A stretch of 64,000 nucleotides of DNA from NCBI GenBank assembly GCA_949316235.1, contig OX438742.1:39066853-39130852 (forward strand), given 5' to 3'. Below the pieces are notes generated by a model. The model saw nothing but the letters and a program-made list of their open reading frames with translations, was not told the DNA's origin and did no database searches. The position numbers were made by a program, and so were the translations under genes. Source of the DNA: Oegoconia quadripuncta. Taxonomy: Eukaryota > Arthropoda > Insecta > Lepidoptera > Autostichidae. Of this stretch, positions 11,432 to 24,084 are shown piece by piece (the first letter of the stretch is position 1; each line of letters begins with the position of its first letter).

Positions 11432-13216
11432 TTCCGGTGTGGCGAACATTAGTGTGATTGACATAGCACGTAGTAATTGACGTTGTGCATTTCCTGTTTG
11501 GCTTACAAACATTATACTTATGAATTATCTACAATACATGCATGCTGATGTCAATTAGGTTATTATTAAGGTGAATTACATAGGATCAACGACGCCCAAG
11601 GAACCATAGTCAAATACCACTGAGAAAGTCCGGTAAAACTACCTACTGCCACTGAATATCACATAGATAAAGCGACTAGCAAAAAAAGAGCCGTCCAATT
11701 TTAAACGTAATTTGCAGAAGGGACTAATAGCTTTCTCATGAATATTGCGTAATTAGTACAAAACAACCTTGACACGACCCTAACGTTATACGAAGGAACC
11801 TGTAATTATAAGCAATTTAAATTCATATCATAAAAGCAAATAAACACAACTGTTACCTACTAAATTTTATTGAGTAATGTCAGAAAATTGTAACCAGATT
11901 TTTTTCAGACTGTAATACAGAATTACAGCTAGATGAATTCTACAAGATTATTTAATGCCCCACGGGCCTGAAAGACGGTAATGTTTTTTGATTGTGTTTA
12001 TGTAAGTTGTATATTATGTATGTGGATTTCTGTGTTACCGCCTGTATCCTAAACAATTGAAGTTCAAGGTATCATGTGATCTGTCCTAATCTCTAGAGTA
12101 TCAAAGTATGGAATAAAATCGAACATAGCCCCCGTAAAATATGCTGTCAGGTTTATCGTTTTAAATACTTAAATGTAAATATATAATTGTGACCCAGGTT
12201 AACCAAGTGCAGGTTTTTTTAACTGTGTACCAAATAAGAATAATATTCGCACGGCCTATAAATAAAATTGTAAATTCTAAAGTCTAAATGGAATGGTAGC
12301 GTTTGAAAAACTGAGTCGAATTAAAACTGTGTAAATTTTTTCAGCTGTGGGTAACCGGCGATGTGGTCAAAGATGAAGTACGCGATCTCTGTAGTTGCCT
12401 ATTAAACCTGCTCATTAAGATCCCAAGGTTATAAGGATTTACAAAAATGACTCGACAATAACCTACATAAATTTCTATTTCCATTTTTTAAGAAATTCAA
12501 CACAAATAAACTTATTCTTTTATTGCAATATTGGTTACACGAGTAAGTCTTTAGTGACACAATATAATTGTTGTAAATCTTTTCGTGTCACATTCATAAA
12601 AATTACACTATATTAGCATTATTGTCGGCAACTATTTTGTCCAAATGCCTTCAAAACATCCCTAGCACCGTGACACCGTCTATAATTAACATTTCGGCCA
12701 TTCCTTAGTCGCCAGTCCGAAACAAATCATTCCCGACTACACATTCATTCCCAAACTTAATTTGTTTAGACAGCAGCCATAATTAATTACAATAGCACTT
12801 ACAGTTTCGTAAATAGTTTGCTTGTGTGCGGACACTTTCGCAGATGATGGATCGTTTCACACGAAATTGGATGGAAGTAGGTGAACGTATAGCGATTGCG
12901 TTTGACTGTGTGTTTGACATGCGACAGAAACACGCAAATATTTGACAGTGTAGTCAAATATCTACGTGTTCTTTAGCTATGATTGTCTTCTGGTTAGAAC
13001 TGACGTTGTTCTAAGCCGTGCACTAGTGGGGTTTGTCAACAACCAACACGTGGATTTGGACACACGTGTGCATTAGTGAAACCCGAAATAATTCATATTT
13101 TTATTGTGTCAATTCGCCACACTAATATAGCCATTGTATGCTATTTTACGATTGCTTCCATTTGACTCTGATTGTTACTTGGGTCAGGCATTCGGAGCAC
13201 CACCGTTTGATTCGAA
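11432..13216. other. non-coding DNA, no recognised feature
   Basis: AT-rich sequence without a recognisable gene, RNA or repeat. Confidence 0.55.
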
Positions 13217-13271
13217 GACAGCTGATTCAAAAAATTCTACAAATCTTGTAGTATTTTTTGAGTCAGCTGTC
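13217..13271. repeat. 24-bp hairpin
   Basis: Arms 13217-13240 and 13248-13271 pair with two mismatches around a 7-nt loop. The outer part reads GACAGCTGATTC and its complement. It could be a minimal MITE, a transcribed hairpin or chance. Nothing shows expression. Confidence 0.75.
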
Positions 13272-13979
13272 ATCTTACCCTCAGCTCTCTTTCTATTTCA
13301 ACTACGCACACAGTATGGTCTTGAATTGATGCAATCACGCATTGATTGCTGTCACCAGAGAGCAAGACCTTGAATGTTATTTGTCCCTAGAGTAGTTACT
13401 GTCAAACGGACTACAATAGAAGTGTCTTCCGGGATTTCAACACAATGCACAACCGATATATCGTTGGTGTGCTAACAAGAGTATATTAAACTTTATATTA
13501 CGTCTTATACACCGCAGAGCATTACGATTAGCGCAAATCCTTCCATAGAGGTCGATGAAAATCAAACCATGGAGTCCAACCACTATTGGATAGTCAAAGT
13601 TAATTCTTTGTTGTAGGTACACAGGTTACACTTCTGGTTGATGAGTGTGTGTGACATACCTTATTTACACTCTGGTAGAATAATAGTAGATTGCAATACA
13701 AAATTAAATCTACGAGCGATGTGACTATATTTATTATACGAATATATGAATGAATATGATTCATAGGTGTACAGTACAGTAGCTAATGTTGACTACTTCG
13801 GAAGTAGAGATCTGGGGAATTGAAATAATGGGGCTCGTTCTCTATCAAATGATTTATTTTGCCTCAAAGAACTTTTTATGTGGAGCAAACTTCATTAAGT
13901 TGTATTTAGCACTTATATAATTAATCTTCATGTTGTAGTTTTCTATCAATGATTGGCGAACATCACTTTTTCTTCTTTA
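13272..13979. other. non-coding DNA, no recognised feature
   Basis: A short TTGTAGGTACACAGGTTACA block near 13612 resembles sequence beside the LINE 3' ends at 21 and 41 kb. Otherwise nothing was seen. Confidence 0.45.
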
Positions 13980-14100
13980 TGCACTACGGGCAATATTGGA
14001 CCGATGTTGAGTGGAGATGAGGCTGAAGGTGGAGAACCACCAATGTATTTTGAGGACTGATTATCTTATCTTACACAACCGGAACATAACAATGCTGCTT
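13980..14100 (-). repeat. second SINE family, partial copy
   Basis: Shares GATGAGGCTGAAGGTGGA and CAACCGGAACATAACAATGC with the other copies of this family. Both the head and the poly-A side are degraded. Confidence 0.65.
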
Positions 14101-15232
14101 GACAACACATACAAGATACAGACAAAAGAAAAAGAAAATGATCCTGTGTGTTTCTTGCGCCGCTTCTTTTCGCGCAGATGATTTCCCTTTTCGAAGCGGT
14201 GGTAGCTTGGACATACTGACTGATCGAAAAATGCTTAGCCCTATTTTTATTTCCAATAGATTTAAATTGACATTCAACAAATGATATCATGTATCTTACG
14301 TTGAAATAAATATTTGAAGTTTGAAGTTTGATACGACAGTGGTCGATAGCAAGCTTAAAAATGCCCTTAAAAATTAAACCAGCCGAATGGACCTGCGTAA
14401 TCCATTTTATAAACTACGCTTTTTTTCCCCATCTGAGCGACAAAGCGATATAACAGCAATTTCGTCCAATTCCGCCCCGGACAAGGAAGAAGATACTTAT
14501 TTCTACTGGACTTGGCTCTGTTAAATGTCCAATATTAAATTGTTATTCTTAAAGTATGAAGGTTTCTTATTTCGGTCCATATTACATGTTAAATTATGTT
14601 CCTCTGGCATTATAAGTGGCGATTCTTCAGACTGATACAATCAGTCAATCATAATTTCCGTTTAGAATCAAACAGATACGGGGACTATAAATGAAAGCAC
14701 GCGCATGAATGGAACCGCTAGCGCCGCAAATTATCTTGTTAACTCGAGTATGTCACTTGGCATTCAATGTAGCAATAGGAAATGATGCACTCAACTGTAT
14801 TGCTCGCAACACGATGAAATTTGTCTTTTAGCTCGCGTCGTAATATGGCTGCGAACTAGTAGATTTACACCTTGCAGGCTAATGCAAAAATGCCGAGTAA
14901 GAATGTACACAGGGCAGCGCGTCACACTTCAGTATAGTAAGTTGTTTTTCGTTCATTATTATTAGGTTTTTGGGTTCTATAACACATTATTTTAATTTGT
15001 TCTTCGTGTGCGCGGGATGCGCGCTTAATCTCGATTGTTTAGTTCTGGCAGAATTATCAGCGTTGTGGGGACTCTCCGCAACATTATGTTGAGTCAGATC
15101 CATTCCGTAGGCCTGATACAGGGCGAAATTTAAAAATTGTCTGGTCTTAGTATTTATATTGCTTGTTGTGAAATTTATTTGTGTACCTTGTCTTCTGATA
15201 ACGGATAAAGTTATTCTCGTGGCGTTCGTTGC
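14101..15232. other. non-coding DNA; possible LINE tail
   Basis: Near 14305-14335 the sequence ATTTGAAGTTTGAAGTTTGA is a short tandem of the kind that ends some non-LTR elements. No coding part could be tied to it. The rest has no recognised feature. Confidence 0.4.
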
Positions 15233-15366
15233 TATTAACATTGCTGTTTGGCGGCAGACTTAGATAAATCGTTGATAGCTAGCCAGGCGAACATTTAAAA
15301 TGCTTTCCCACTAACTAAACCGAGTACTAAACATGTATCCCGCTGGGGATCGAATCCGCGCCTTCC
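15233..15366 (-). repeat. second SINE family, head-side copy
   Basis: Carries TTGCTGTTTGGCGGCAGACT, the AGCTAGCCAGGCGAACATTT block and the CTGGGGATCGAATCCGCG segment, which is a tRNA T-arm-like motif in antisense. It is the 5' half only of the element also seen at 42827-43096. Confidence 0.75.
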
Positions 15367-17339
15367 GAATCATAAACCCTATGCTGTTTACATTGAGCCC
15401 CGGCGACGGTTGCTCAATGTAATGACATTTGAATAACTCTGAAACCAATTAACTTAATGCTAACTCCATTAATTTTTAAATATACGGGTTCACCGACAAC
15501 GTTAATAAACAAAACAACATTGATGTTAATCGATTTACACGATATCGAGCTATCAAAGATTCAATTTCATTAAAAAGAGACACGCCTATCCTGTACCCCG
15601 ATTACAGAACCCTCATAACATTTTGTTAATAATGATTCATCGTAGCATTTCTTTAATGTCCGAAATTCTACTATCTGTGAGTGAAAAACATTATAAGGGT
15701 GCGAACATTATAAAGTCGCATGCCAACAAATAAATTATATCTACAATTAATACCTACATATTTCGTAGAGTGAATGAGCACAATAAAGGCGAAAATACAT
15801 ATGCCTGTAGCAATAACCAATCAAATGCTCTTAAATATCTTATTAAATCTGATTATAACGTGTAATAAGTATACGAAAAGGCATGTCAGGTTTAAAACAC
15901 TTCGCATTATGAATGAAGAGTCGAACCGCTCAGTGCGAATGTTCGGTATGTTAACTACATACGGGTGGAATCCCTCCCCGCGCTTAGTAGTCCGAAGATG
16001 AAATGGCGATGGTGGAATAAGATTGTGTAATTCTAACGCACACTCCCCGAAGTGCATCTTGTAAAAGACTGAGAGACAGAGGCGACCTTGCGACGGTGTT
16101 CGAGGCTCTGCAATTTAGCAGTGATCCGAAAGTAGCTGAACCGAACCTTACTTGGATCGAAATAGGGACTGTGACTTAAAAGGAAACACTCAACAAGAGA
16201 AGAGCTTTTAACCCGATTAAACCCTAAAATGCATGCGACAGGCACCGGATACATTCATATTCATATACCGATGACATTAGCAGGGTTTTACACGTCCCCT
16301 TTTACGATTTTTAATGTCGTGTTAAATATGTAAATTCAGACACGACAACACGCGAAGGCCTCCGTGCCTTGTAATGCTTTTAATATGAAGCCCTTGTTTA
16401 GGTAAATGAATGCCCGACATGATGCTTCTTTTCCTTTATTCCTTGCATCATTTCCTTTCGGTGACTAAGAAAATATTAAAGACTTCTATATATAAGTTTT
16501 TGCCAATATATAGGTTGAATAATTTAATATTGAAAGCAATTTCGGTCACATGCCAGGCTATTTCATAATTGATAATGAAATATATTGTACCTTTTGTTAA
16601 AAAAAATATTTTTAGTATCTTAACATGCTTCAGAAGCATCTGCGGAACCTATATATTTTCAGAGCGACCGTTTAGAAGCCGCCAGCATTCAGCCACTTAA
16701 CACGAACTTCGCATACTGCGCTTACTCTGCCTGCGCTGCCTGATGTCCACTGCAGATCCTTAATGCCCCACCGGCCACCAGTTTTTCGACCTATTTGCCC
16801 ACTACCACTTCTAATTACTCGTACTAATTACTCGTTCTTCTACGGATATATACTGTACTTTATGAATGGGTCTACTTAATTCAAGAGTCAGTGCGTCCTT
16901 GAAGAGAGACTGGAGTTAATCACCTTGCCGGAATCCGTGGGTTTAGGAATTCCCTAGGGATTATGCAAAAATATTAATGCCTTAAAATCCTTCACACTAA
17001 TAACGATCCGTCCTACGGTTGAAGGCTTACCATTCGGGACACATCGGCACACAACTTTCGGTGGGTTGCTGGGCTACAAAAAGGTCGGTACTAGGGGTGC
17101 AACTTTTTATTGGTTCAATGTGGAATCGTGTGGTAATTAGATAATCACGTGCGAATTTCAAAAGTTCGCATTCTAGAAAACTCACGGCATTTATAGTATA
17201 CCGACGAACGGATTTTTGTTTAAGTTGATTGACATTTGGTTACTAAGATGAGTTACTTTCCGTTTTAACATTGAAACTCATCGCTTTTACCCATTAGTCA
17301 TGGTTCTTGTGGAAAATAATTTGCGTGCAAATGGATAAA
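15367..17339. other. non-coding DNA, no recognised feature
   Basis: No gene or repeat I can support. The overlapping opposite-strand frames near 15774-16057 have no domain. Confidence 0.5.
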
Positions 17340-17565
17340 AAATATAAATATTTCTGACAATTACAGCAATCATCTAGTCCCAAACTAATCAAACCTTGTA
17401 CAATGGACACTAGATAACGGATAGACATACATAAATATTTATATAAACATCCATGACTAGGGAATAAATATTCGTATTAACCACACAAACATTTACCCCT
17501 CGCGGGATTCAACTAGCAACCTTTGGTTTCGCTGATAGGCTCACTATCAACTACACAAGCAGGCG
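17340..17565 (-). repeat. tRNA-type SINE, near full length
   Basis: Antisense copy with the body block CATCTAGTCCCAAACTAATC, the ATAAATATTTATATAAACAT segment and a diverged tRNA-like head whose B-box region (GCGGGATTCAACTAGC) has mutated. It is older than the copy at 52448-52683, judging by its substitutions. Confidence 0.85.
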
Positions 17566-18069
17566 TTTTGTTTGTTTGTCTTTTCACTTGTTCACAATGT
17601 TTGTTTTTTTTTTTGATGAAATTGACCACGCAACCGTTCGAATGCTTTAAAAATGCGGCGAAACGGTACCAGTATACAATCCGATTATAACTTGATGAAA
17701 GTTTCAAATTCGCACACAAGAGAGTATATTTGGTCTCCCATTCCCTCTAGGTCCTGAATAAAATATCCATAAATAATGCAGTTACAAGCAATCTACATAA
17801 ACATTGGCGGGAATTCGACGAGCGCGGATGCGTTTTGTATTCCCAGCAATTTGTGTAATGTGGAATTAATGAATCGCAGTAAAAGTCAATTGTTTACAAA
17901 AAAAAAATGTGTTTAAAATGAAGGAACGCCAATAATCAATTAAAATTGAAGTGATAGAGAGTTGGTGACCATAAGACGTCTCGTCAAACTCTTCTGTAAA
18001 GGATTGTCATTCCTTGACGAATGACATAGAGCATATGGACTTTAATTATACCTAAATGGGAAATGTATT
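17566..18069. other. non-coding DNA, no recognised feature
   Basis: Nothing beyond short A or T runs was seen. Confidence 0.5.
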
Positions 18070-18596
18070 CAGTTTGTAGCCGACTCCACGCAGCTGCAGC
18101 AGACGACGTGTCGTCGCGACACTATTGGTTTCTATGTATTATGAAAACTATGAAGTTCCCTCCTTAGCTAGCGACACGAAGCTGGCGACGCGTCGTCGAG
18201 CGGCAGACGACACTGTCGTCCGATCGCATATCAGTAGTGTCGCTGATGTCGGAACAATGATATCATTATATTGATCAGTATTGAATAAGTTCCCTCACTC
18301 GCTCTGCATTTCAGCATAAGAGGTGTGGCTTTTCGTCTTTTTCTGTATAATAGAAACATTTCATCATCGTTTTCCTCCTCTTTTAAAGAAATTGCGATCA
18401 CTATTCTCGAACACGTCAGACATCTTGTTTCACGGAACGCACGGAATACTCGGAACCAATTGGATGCCGTTTGATGTTGCCATCTACAGTCGGGTTCGAA
18501 ATCATGACTGCAGCGACAGGACGCAACGGCGTGTCGTGGCAACATAACGCGACGACAAGTCGTCTGCTGCTGCCGTGTGGAGTCGGCTACGAACTG
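18070..18596. mobile_element. TIR element, 527 bp, CAG...CTG ends
   Basis: Terminal inverted repeats of about 50 bp: left starts CAGTTTGTAGCCGACTCCAC, and the right complement starts CAGTTCGTAGCCGACTCCAC. Both continue into GCAGCAGACGAC-like sequence rich in GTCGTC. The flanks do not show a clear duplication, so the superfamily is not fixed; CAG-type ends would suit hAT or CACTA. The interior frames have no transposase motif. Non-autonomous. Confidence 0.8.
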
Positions 18597-21019
18597 GCAC
18601 CTTTAGATATTGTTGCGCTTGCATCTGAATTAATCGTTTTGTTCGTTTGGCTCCTGCTTCGACGACCGAGCGAATCTGGCACCGAGCTGTTTTCCCTCGT
18701 TTAATGGCCCCAATATAAAGCTGTACATACACGACATGCGCCCATTCATCACTTTGGGACGTTTTATATACACACGTATAGGTGGAACAATATACGCGTA
18801 CAAAAGTTGTGTGTTAAAGTTATTTTAAAGAAGAAATAAATTAGCAATCTGACCACCAAATCATTCAACGCAGCGTGAGAACAATCAACAAATGCTGTAA
18901 AAAGCAGGTTGACGTAAGCGAAACCGCGGCGTGCGCCATTCTAATCAACACCCTGTCGATTCTCGAACAATAGTAACGTACAGTAAAACTGTAGGCCATC
19001 CGTAGCAGACCGCAAGCACCTCAATTGTCTTAAATCTAATAATATCAACACACGAGAACTGAGAACACCGCCCGAAGCAGTAAATTACTAAAATACTACA
19101 TTAAATTAACCGAAGCAAATTCTCATGAAACGGGTCTCCATATTAGAAGAGAACCATTACCAGTTAAAAGGCCCGCAGCAATTTCTAACTGTTTAAGGCG
19201 AGTTGGAGAAACGTCTTATCCTTACTTAATGCGTTTGTGAACTATAACAATCTAGCGAAGTAGTGCGAATATCGATACTAACTATGACTAGACCGCATAG
19301 AATTTTGAATTAGCTGAAATCATAGAATTTTGTAAGGAAACCAAATCTTCGAAATCGCATATCCTTATAAAGAACCCAAAGCATAAACAACGTTTATATC
19401 TGAGAGATTTTATTTGAATTTCGTATACAGAACACTTAATCTACATAACGGTCTGAGAGATACCTACGAAGCCACGTCTCTAGCTTAGGTGGAGATGTGG
19501 GTATTCCAGAACAAACTCAATTGGCATGTTTTTAGAGTTACGTACCGACTAAAATTAGGCAAGGTTCGTTCTGAAAAACATAAAGAAGGTTTAGACAATC
19601 CCACCCCGCGAGTGAAAAGTAGGATATCTTGAGTGGATTTCGGAAGTAGGTATATCATTTATTTGGACTTAAGCGCGTCGTGCCGCTTTTTCAGTTAAGC
19701 ACAGATACTAGCGACAAACATCCACGGGTGCAAACTTTTAATATGGAAAAAAGACAGCCAAGTCCTAGTAGGAAGTTAAGTTCGTCACGTGAAAATTCCA
19801 CATACAATTATAAATTATTGTTTCCGAATGTTTGTACAACATACTAAGCTCCATTATCAGATATTGTTGAAAGAAGACTGCAAATACAACTTTTGAGGTA
19901 TAGTTACAAGCCTCGGGCGCAAAGACCACAGGTGCCAAATAACGCTATGGAATCTAATTTAATTGGTTTTTTAACCGACATCAATAAAAGAAAGACATTC
20001 TCAAATCGACTGGATTTTTTTTCGAAGTCTGTAAATTTGAAAATTTTTGGTGGTGCAATTATTGTATAACTTGTTTAGTTTCAATAAAAAAAATCCTTTA
20101 ATAGCCGCGTGATAACTTCTGCGACGTCCAGATTGTAGAATTTTATTGTCCGCAAGTGTTAGGAAAAACACGAAACGGAAAATTATGAAAAACCGTCAAA
20201 TTTATGCAAAGAACACATCCCTAGCGTTTTAAATCTGAATCAACTTTATAAGTTCATACGTGATTCTATCGCTGACTAGTTTTACTATTCTTCAATTAGA
20301 TTTACCGTTAACACTACGAGTAGGTAACCAAGTCGAATTACGTAAACCGCTGAAATCAAATTGCCTTTTTGCATTAATTATAACATAAACACATATAAAT
20401 CAGAGGACCCCCAGTTATAGCAATATTGTTTCATAAGCCAGCATAACCCCGCGTATTATTTCTGCTGCAGTTGTATTTGAGATAAGATTACTAAAAGTAA
20501 TATGAATTTAGTGTGGTTTATTTAGCTACGAGTATGTTTATAGAAAGGGTCGTGAGGCGTAACCGGGGGCTCTACCGCCTAACTCAAAGCTATAGCGACA
20601 GCAATGCACTGTCTGTCTTTGTCATTGTATTACAATATGATAAAGGACGGACAGAGCGTTGAGGTCATAAACGATAACAATTCCCAAAGCAACTGCAACT
20701 GTACGACATAAATATTTTTGCGATTTCCGTTTAGCGTTAAGCGCCCTAGAAGTAAATTATGGTAACTCGATACTTCTATCCATTAGACGTTTATCCGCTT
20801 ATCCTTACTTCTAGGGCGATTACGTGGTACGAAATTTAGCGACCGAACGCAAACGAGCTAAACACCAATTAGCAACCGCACTCAAAAATTTTACGTGGTA
20901 CGACGGTGGTTCCCGACCGTATTTAAATTAAATTAATATTTAAATTTATTTTTTTCACTTGTAAGTGAACAATTATGTCGTCACATGTTAAAGCTCAACA
21001 CTAATAAAAATGGTGTCAA
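18597..21019. other. non-coding DNA with a 14-bp inverted repeat
   Basis: CGCCCTAGAAGTAA at 20742-20755 recurs inverted at 20805-20818, a small palindromic unit with 49 bp between. No gene or other repeat was recognised. Confidence 0.5.
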
Positions 21020-21440
21020 ATAGTCAGTTTTTTTGTAGGTACACACTACTCCTTTTTAAAAAGGTAATTTTCCCATGAGGAGAACAAACAATTAAACCCG
21101 AAAGGTTGCTCTTTTAAAAACAGATTGTAATAATACAAATAAAATAACAATATATTTCATTATTATTTTATTTATTTATTTCCAAACTTACAACTATCTC
21201 TACAGGATTTAGTGCAATAGAAGACTTTACATACAGTCCATCAATTAAATAGCTTGATCTGTTTAATACTTTCTTTAAATTTATTGAACGGAAGATTTTG
21301 TTTATCAACGGGAACCTTATTAAAAAAACATAAGCCTGCAAATTTATCTTTATTTCTTGTATTGACCTCGATTGGTGTCATTCGACAGCCAATATGTAAT
21401 AAGCTACCTAACATACAATACTGTGTAAAATATAACTTAT
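21020..21440 (-). mobile_element. 3' end of a CR1/Jockey-type LINE (copy 1)
   Basis: On the minus strand the frame ending at 21241 contains NLPFNKFKESIKQ, a form of the reverse transcriptase C-terminal tail seen in this LINE type. It is followed by a 3' region shared with the copy at 41365-41705, including a GGTTGCTCTTTTAAAA-like block. All upstream reverse transcriptase sequence is missing or degraded. The pairing of the two copies is seen directly; the clade is inferred. Confidence 0.6.
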
Positions 21441-21466
21441 CCATAAGGATAAGTTATATTTTACAC
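21423..21466. repeat. perfect 20-bp palindrome with 4-nt loop
   Basis: GTGTAAAATATAACTTATCC (21423-21442) is followed, after ATAA, by its exact reverse complement (21447-21466). It lies at the 5' edge of the LINE remnant. Confidence 0.95.
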
Positions 21467-21534
21467 TCGTATAACGAGTAGTTTTCGTATCGGTAGCCAA
21501 ATATGTATGCCCGTGTAGTGCAGAGGAACACTAT

Positions 21535-21590
<56 letters not shown>
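21535..21590. repeat. (TA)n microsatellite
   Basis: About 55 bp of alternating TA with one phase break. Confidence 0.97.
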
Positions 21591-23034
21591 GTTGAATGAA
21601 TAGAATATTTGTTGCCCCTTCAAATACATAGGGGCTGATACCCTAAATTCTAAACGAAGCTATTATTTATAAGAGAAACTATTAATGGTCGCTGTGACAC
21701 GACATAAATGTTCATTTAATATCATGCAAAGTTACATAAAAGTGTACAATTTCATTTTTGTAATGCATTTTAGACGTGCCATTTTAGCTTTGAAGCACGG
21801 TGTAAAAATTTCAACGCGACTAAGTAGCAATTAAACTGATGTCGAACACGGCATGAAAGTTAATCCTGTTACGAATACCATTACACAGAAAATATGAAAT
21901 TTCTTTCTACCCGAGGTTTATTATTTTATCGCGGATTTTTTCAGGATGAAAGTAGTTCATGTCCTTCTCCGGGTCCCAGGCTGTTTGCCAAATTTCAATA
22001 CGGTTGGTTCATCAATTAGGTGTCGGAGCCGGGCAGACAGACTTTAGCATTTATAATATTAGAATGGATATGGTTTCCACGCAACTAGTGTGATGCTAGT
22101 CATACATACATACACAACGTCAAGACCTTTATCACAAAATTAAATGAACCACCCATGTTTGGGATATCTCCTATAAACATTAAAAGTTGGTTAAAACGTA
22201 CAAATCTTTAAATATTTTTTTAGTGGAATGTCTGGAAAGCCGAGAAGAGATGGATTGCTTCTATTTTCCGTGCTGAAATCACACAGCACTATGTTAAACT
22301 TATATCCCTAAAGTTGGCTATAACTTGCCTAACATAAATCGTGAAAACTACAAAAGCGTTCAAGACATTTATTATTAATCAGTGGTAACAACTTGGTTAG
22401 GGATATACGTTTTTAAACAAACAAACAACAGCTCACTTGACAAAAGTGAGTATGTACCTCCTACGGCATTTTAATAGACCGCTTTATAAAAATCTAGAAT
22501 CTAACAATTAGTATAGACAGATTTATTAATATATTACAAGTTCATAATTCACATTCATAATAACAATTAAAATCAGTTACAGGTAAGTTTTTTGTGGCGT
22601 AGGACTTTTAACCTATCGACAAAATGAAATCGTAAGATATTTCGCAGTCACCTAGAGCATAGCGAAACAGGTCCATTCAGCAAGAGGCATTAGCCGTCAC
22701 TGACTGGCGCCTGTATATATGCACCGAGCGCAGGGCTGCCAGGTGAGAAATTGCAACAAACGTACACCAGCTTGAAAAAGTCGTATTATCCACTTAAAAT
22801 CAACTGCCAAAAACTTGAAGGAAAAACCTTTTTTTTCATCCCCCAAATCATATTTTTCTTTCTGCTTAAAATCAGTGCGATCTCCCTCGGGTCTAATCAA
22901 ATTGCTTTATCAGCAGCGACTTATTTTATGGTTTATTAAGTTTTAATAAAAAAAAAATACATTTCTCGTACAAATGGTAGCCCTGATCGAGTGTAAGTCT
23001 GGCTATCCCTACTTTTCGCAATCCTGCTCGGTGT
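21591..23034. other. non-coding DNA, no recognised feature
   Basis: No supported gene or repeat. The frames around 22697-22939 overlap on opposite strands and look accidental. Confidence 0.5.
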
Positions 23035-23214
23035 GCGAAGTGCGAGTTTTGTCTCGTTTTTAACTTTACCATCGCGTTCGTGTTTACGCAAAAAGTATCT
23101 ATGAAAAAAATCGTTTTGCAAACTATCCGCTAGAGGCGCTGCACAATTCTTCATACAAATAGCCACGTAAACGCGAACGCGGTAGTAAAGTCGAAACATA
23201 ACTCACACTCCGCC
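23035..23214. mobile_element. MITE-like inverted-repeat element, about 180 bp
   Basis: The left arm begins at 23035 and the right arm ends at 23214. They pair over about 48 bp with small gaps: GCGTTCGTGTTTACG on the left against the complement of CGTAAACGCGAACGC on the right. The centre includes CGCTAGAGGCGCTGCA. No target duplication is clear. Confidence 0.7.
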
Positions 23215-23521
23215 CTCAGAATGAATAGAATACTTACTTTTATACTTACCGTTAGAACTTTAAAGTGGTTCTTCACCAACCTCCACGATTTAATCGAATA
23301 ATTAGATTAAAAAATTAGATGTGATGCTATTAATTCACAATTTTTAGCAAAGATATTTTTTTTATTATTATTAAGAGGTCCATGGCGATTATAGTTGGAC
23401 CTCTTAGGGGTCCGATGTGGAGAGTTTGGGAAGAAAACCAAAGATATAAATAACAGACAAAATAAGACTTGATTAGATTGTGACAGAAAGTCTTTTTGCG
23501 AAATGTTTCAAATTCAAAAGG
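23215..23521. other. non-coding DNA beside a foldback
   Basis: Contains an 84-codon minus-strand frame (23330-23584) that runs into the foldback arm and is not credible as a gene. Confidence 0.45.
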
Positions 23522-24067
23522 TTGGCCGTTTGCCTCCTTAAGTGGGAAAGACCCTGTCTTAGGATAGGCAAGTACGCTTCCCACGTTTACGTTAATAACA
23601 CTTGACGTTAAAAAAAGAAATGAGATTCTTATAACTTACAATACATTTACAAGTATGTTAAGGCAGGCTAATGAATTAACTAACTTTCACTAAGAATTGG
23701 AGGTTGATTTGATCCATAACCAACTATTCGGATCATGTCAAAAAATTTATTAATATTAGGACAAAGTCTTTGTATGCCAGGACAATGAGGATATTCCAAA
23801 TTTTAAGACGTCCGTGAACATTACATATCCAAATAGCTGTTTCTGGATCAAATGAAAATCCAATTTCTTAGCTTGATAAAACTTAGGTTATTCAACTTAT
23901 TCACTAACCTGCTTTAACATACATGTAAATGCATTGTAGTTACAAGAATCCCATTTCTTTTTATGACGTCAAGTGTTGATAACCTTGATTGTTTCCGCAC
24001 TAATGTGGGAAGCGTACTTGTCTCTCCCAAGACAGTGTCTTTCCCTACTTTAAGAGGCATACGACCA
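23522..24067. mobile_element. 546-bp near-complete foldback element
   Basis: Arms 23522-23734 and 23825-24067 are reverse complements over most of their length. Matching blocks include GCAAGTACGCTTCCCAC against its complement in GTGGGAAGCGTACTTGTC, AACACTTGACGT in both, AAGAAATGAGATTCTTATAA against AAGAAATGGGATTCTTGTAA, and GATTTGATCC/CATTTGATCC near the loop. The loop is about 90 bp. There is no coding sequence and no obvious target duplication. It could be a foldback transposon or an inverted duplication. If transcribed it would make a long hairpin RNA. Confidence 0.85.
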
Positions 24068-24084
24068 TAATTTTTGGTTTTTTA

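Noticed and set aside
15774..16057. Overlapping plus and minus frames of 75 and 78 codons
   Set aside because: Mirror-image open frames without family features; likely a compositional effect.
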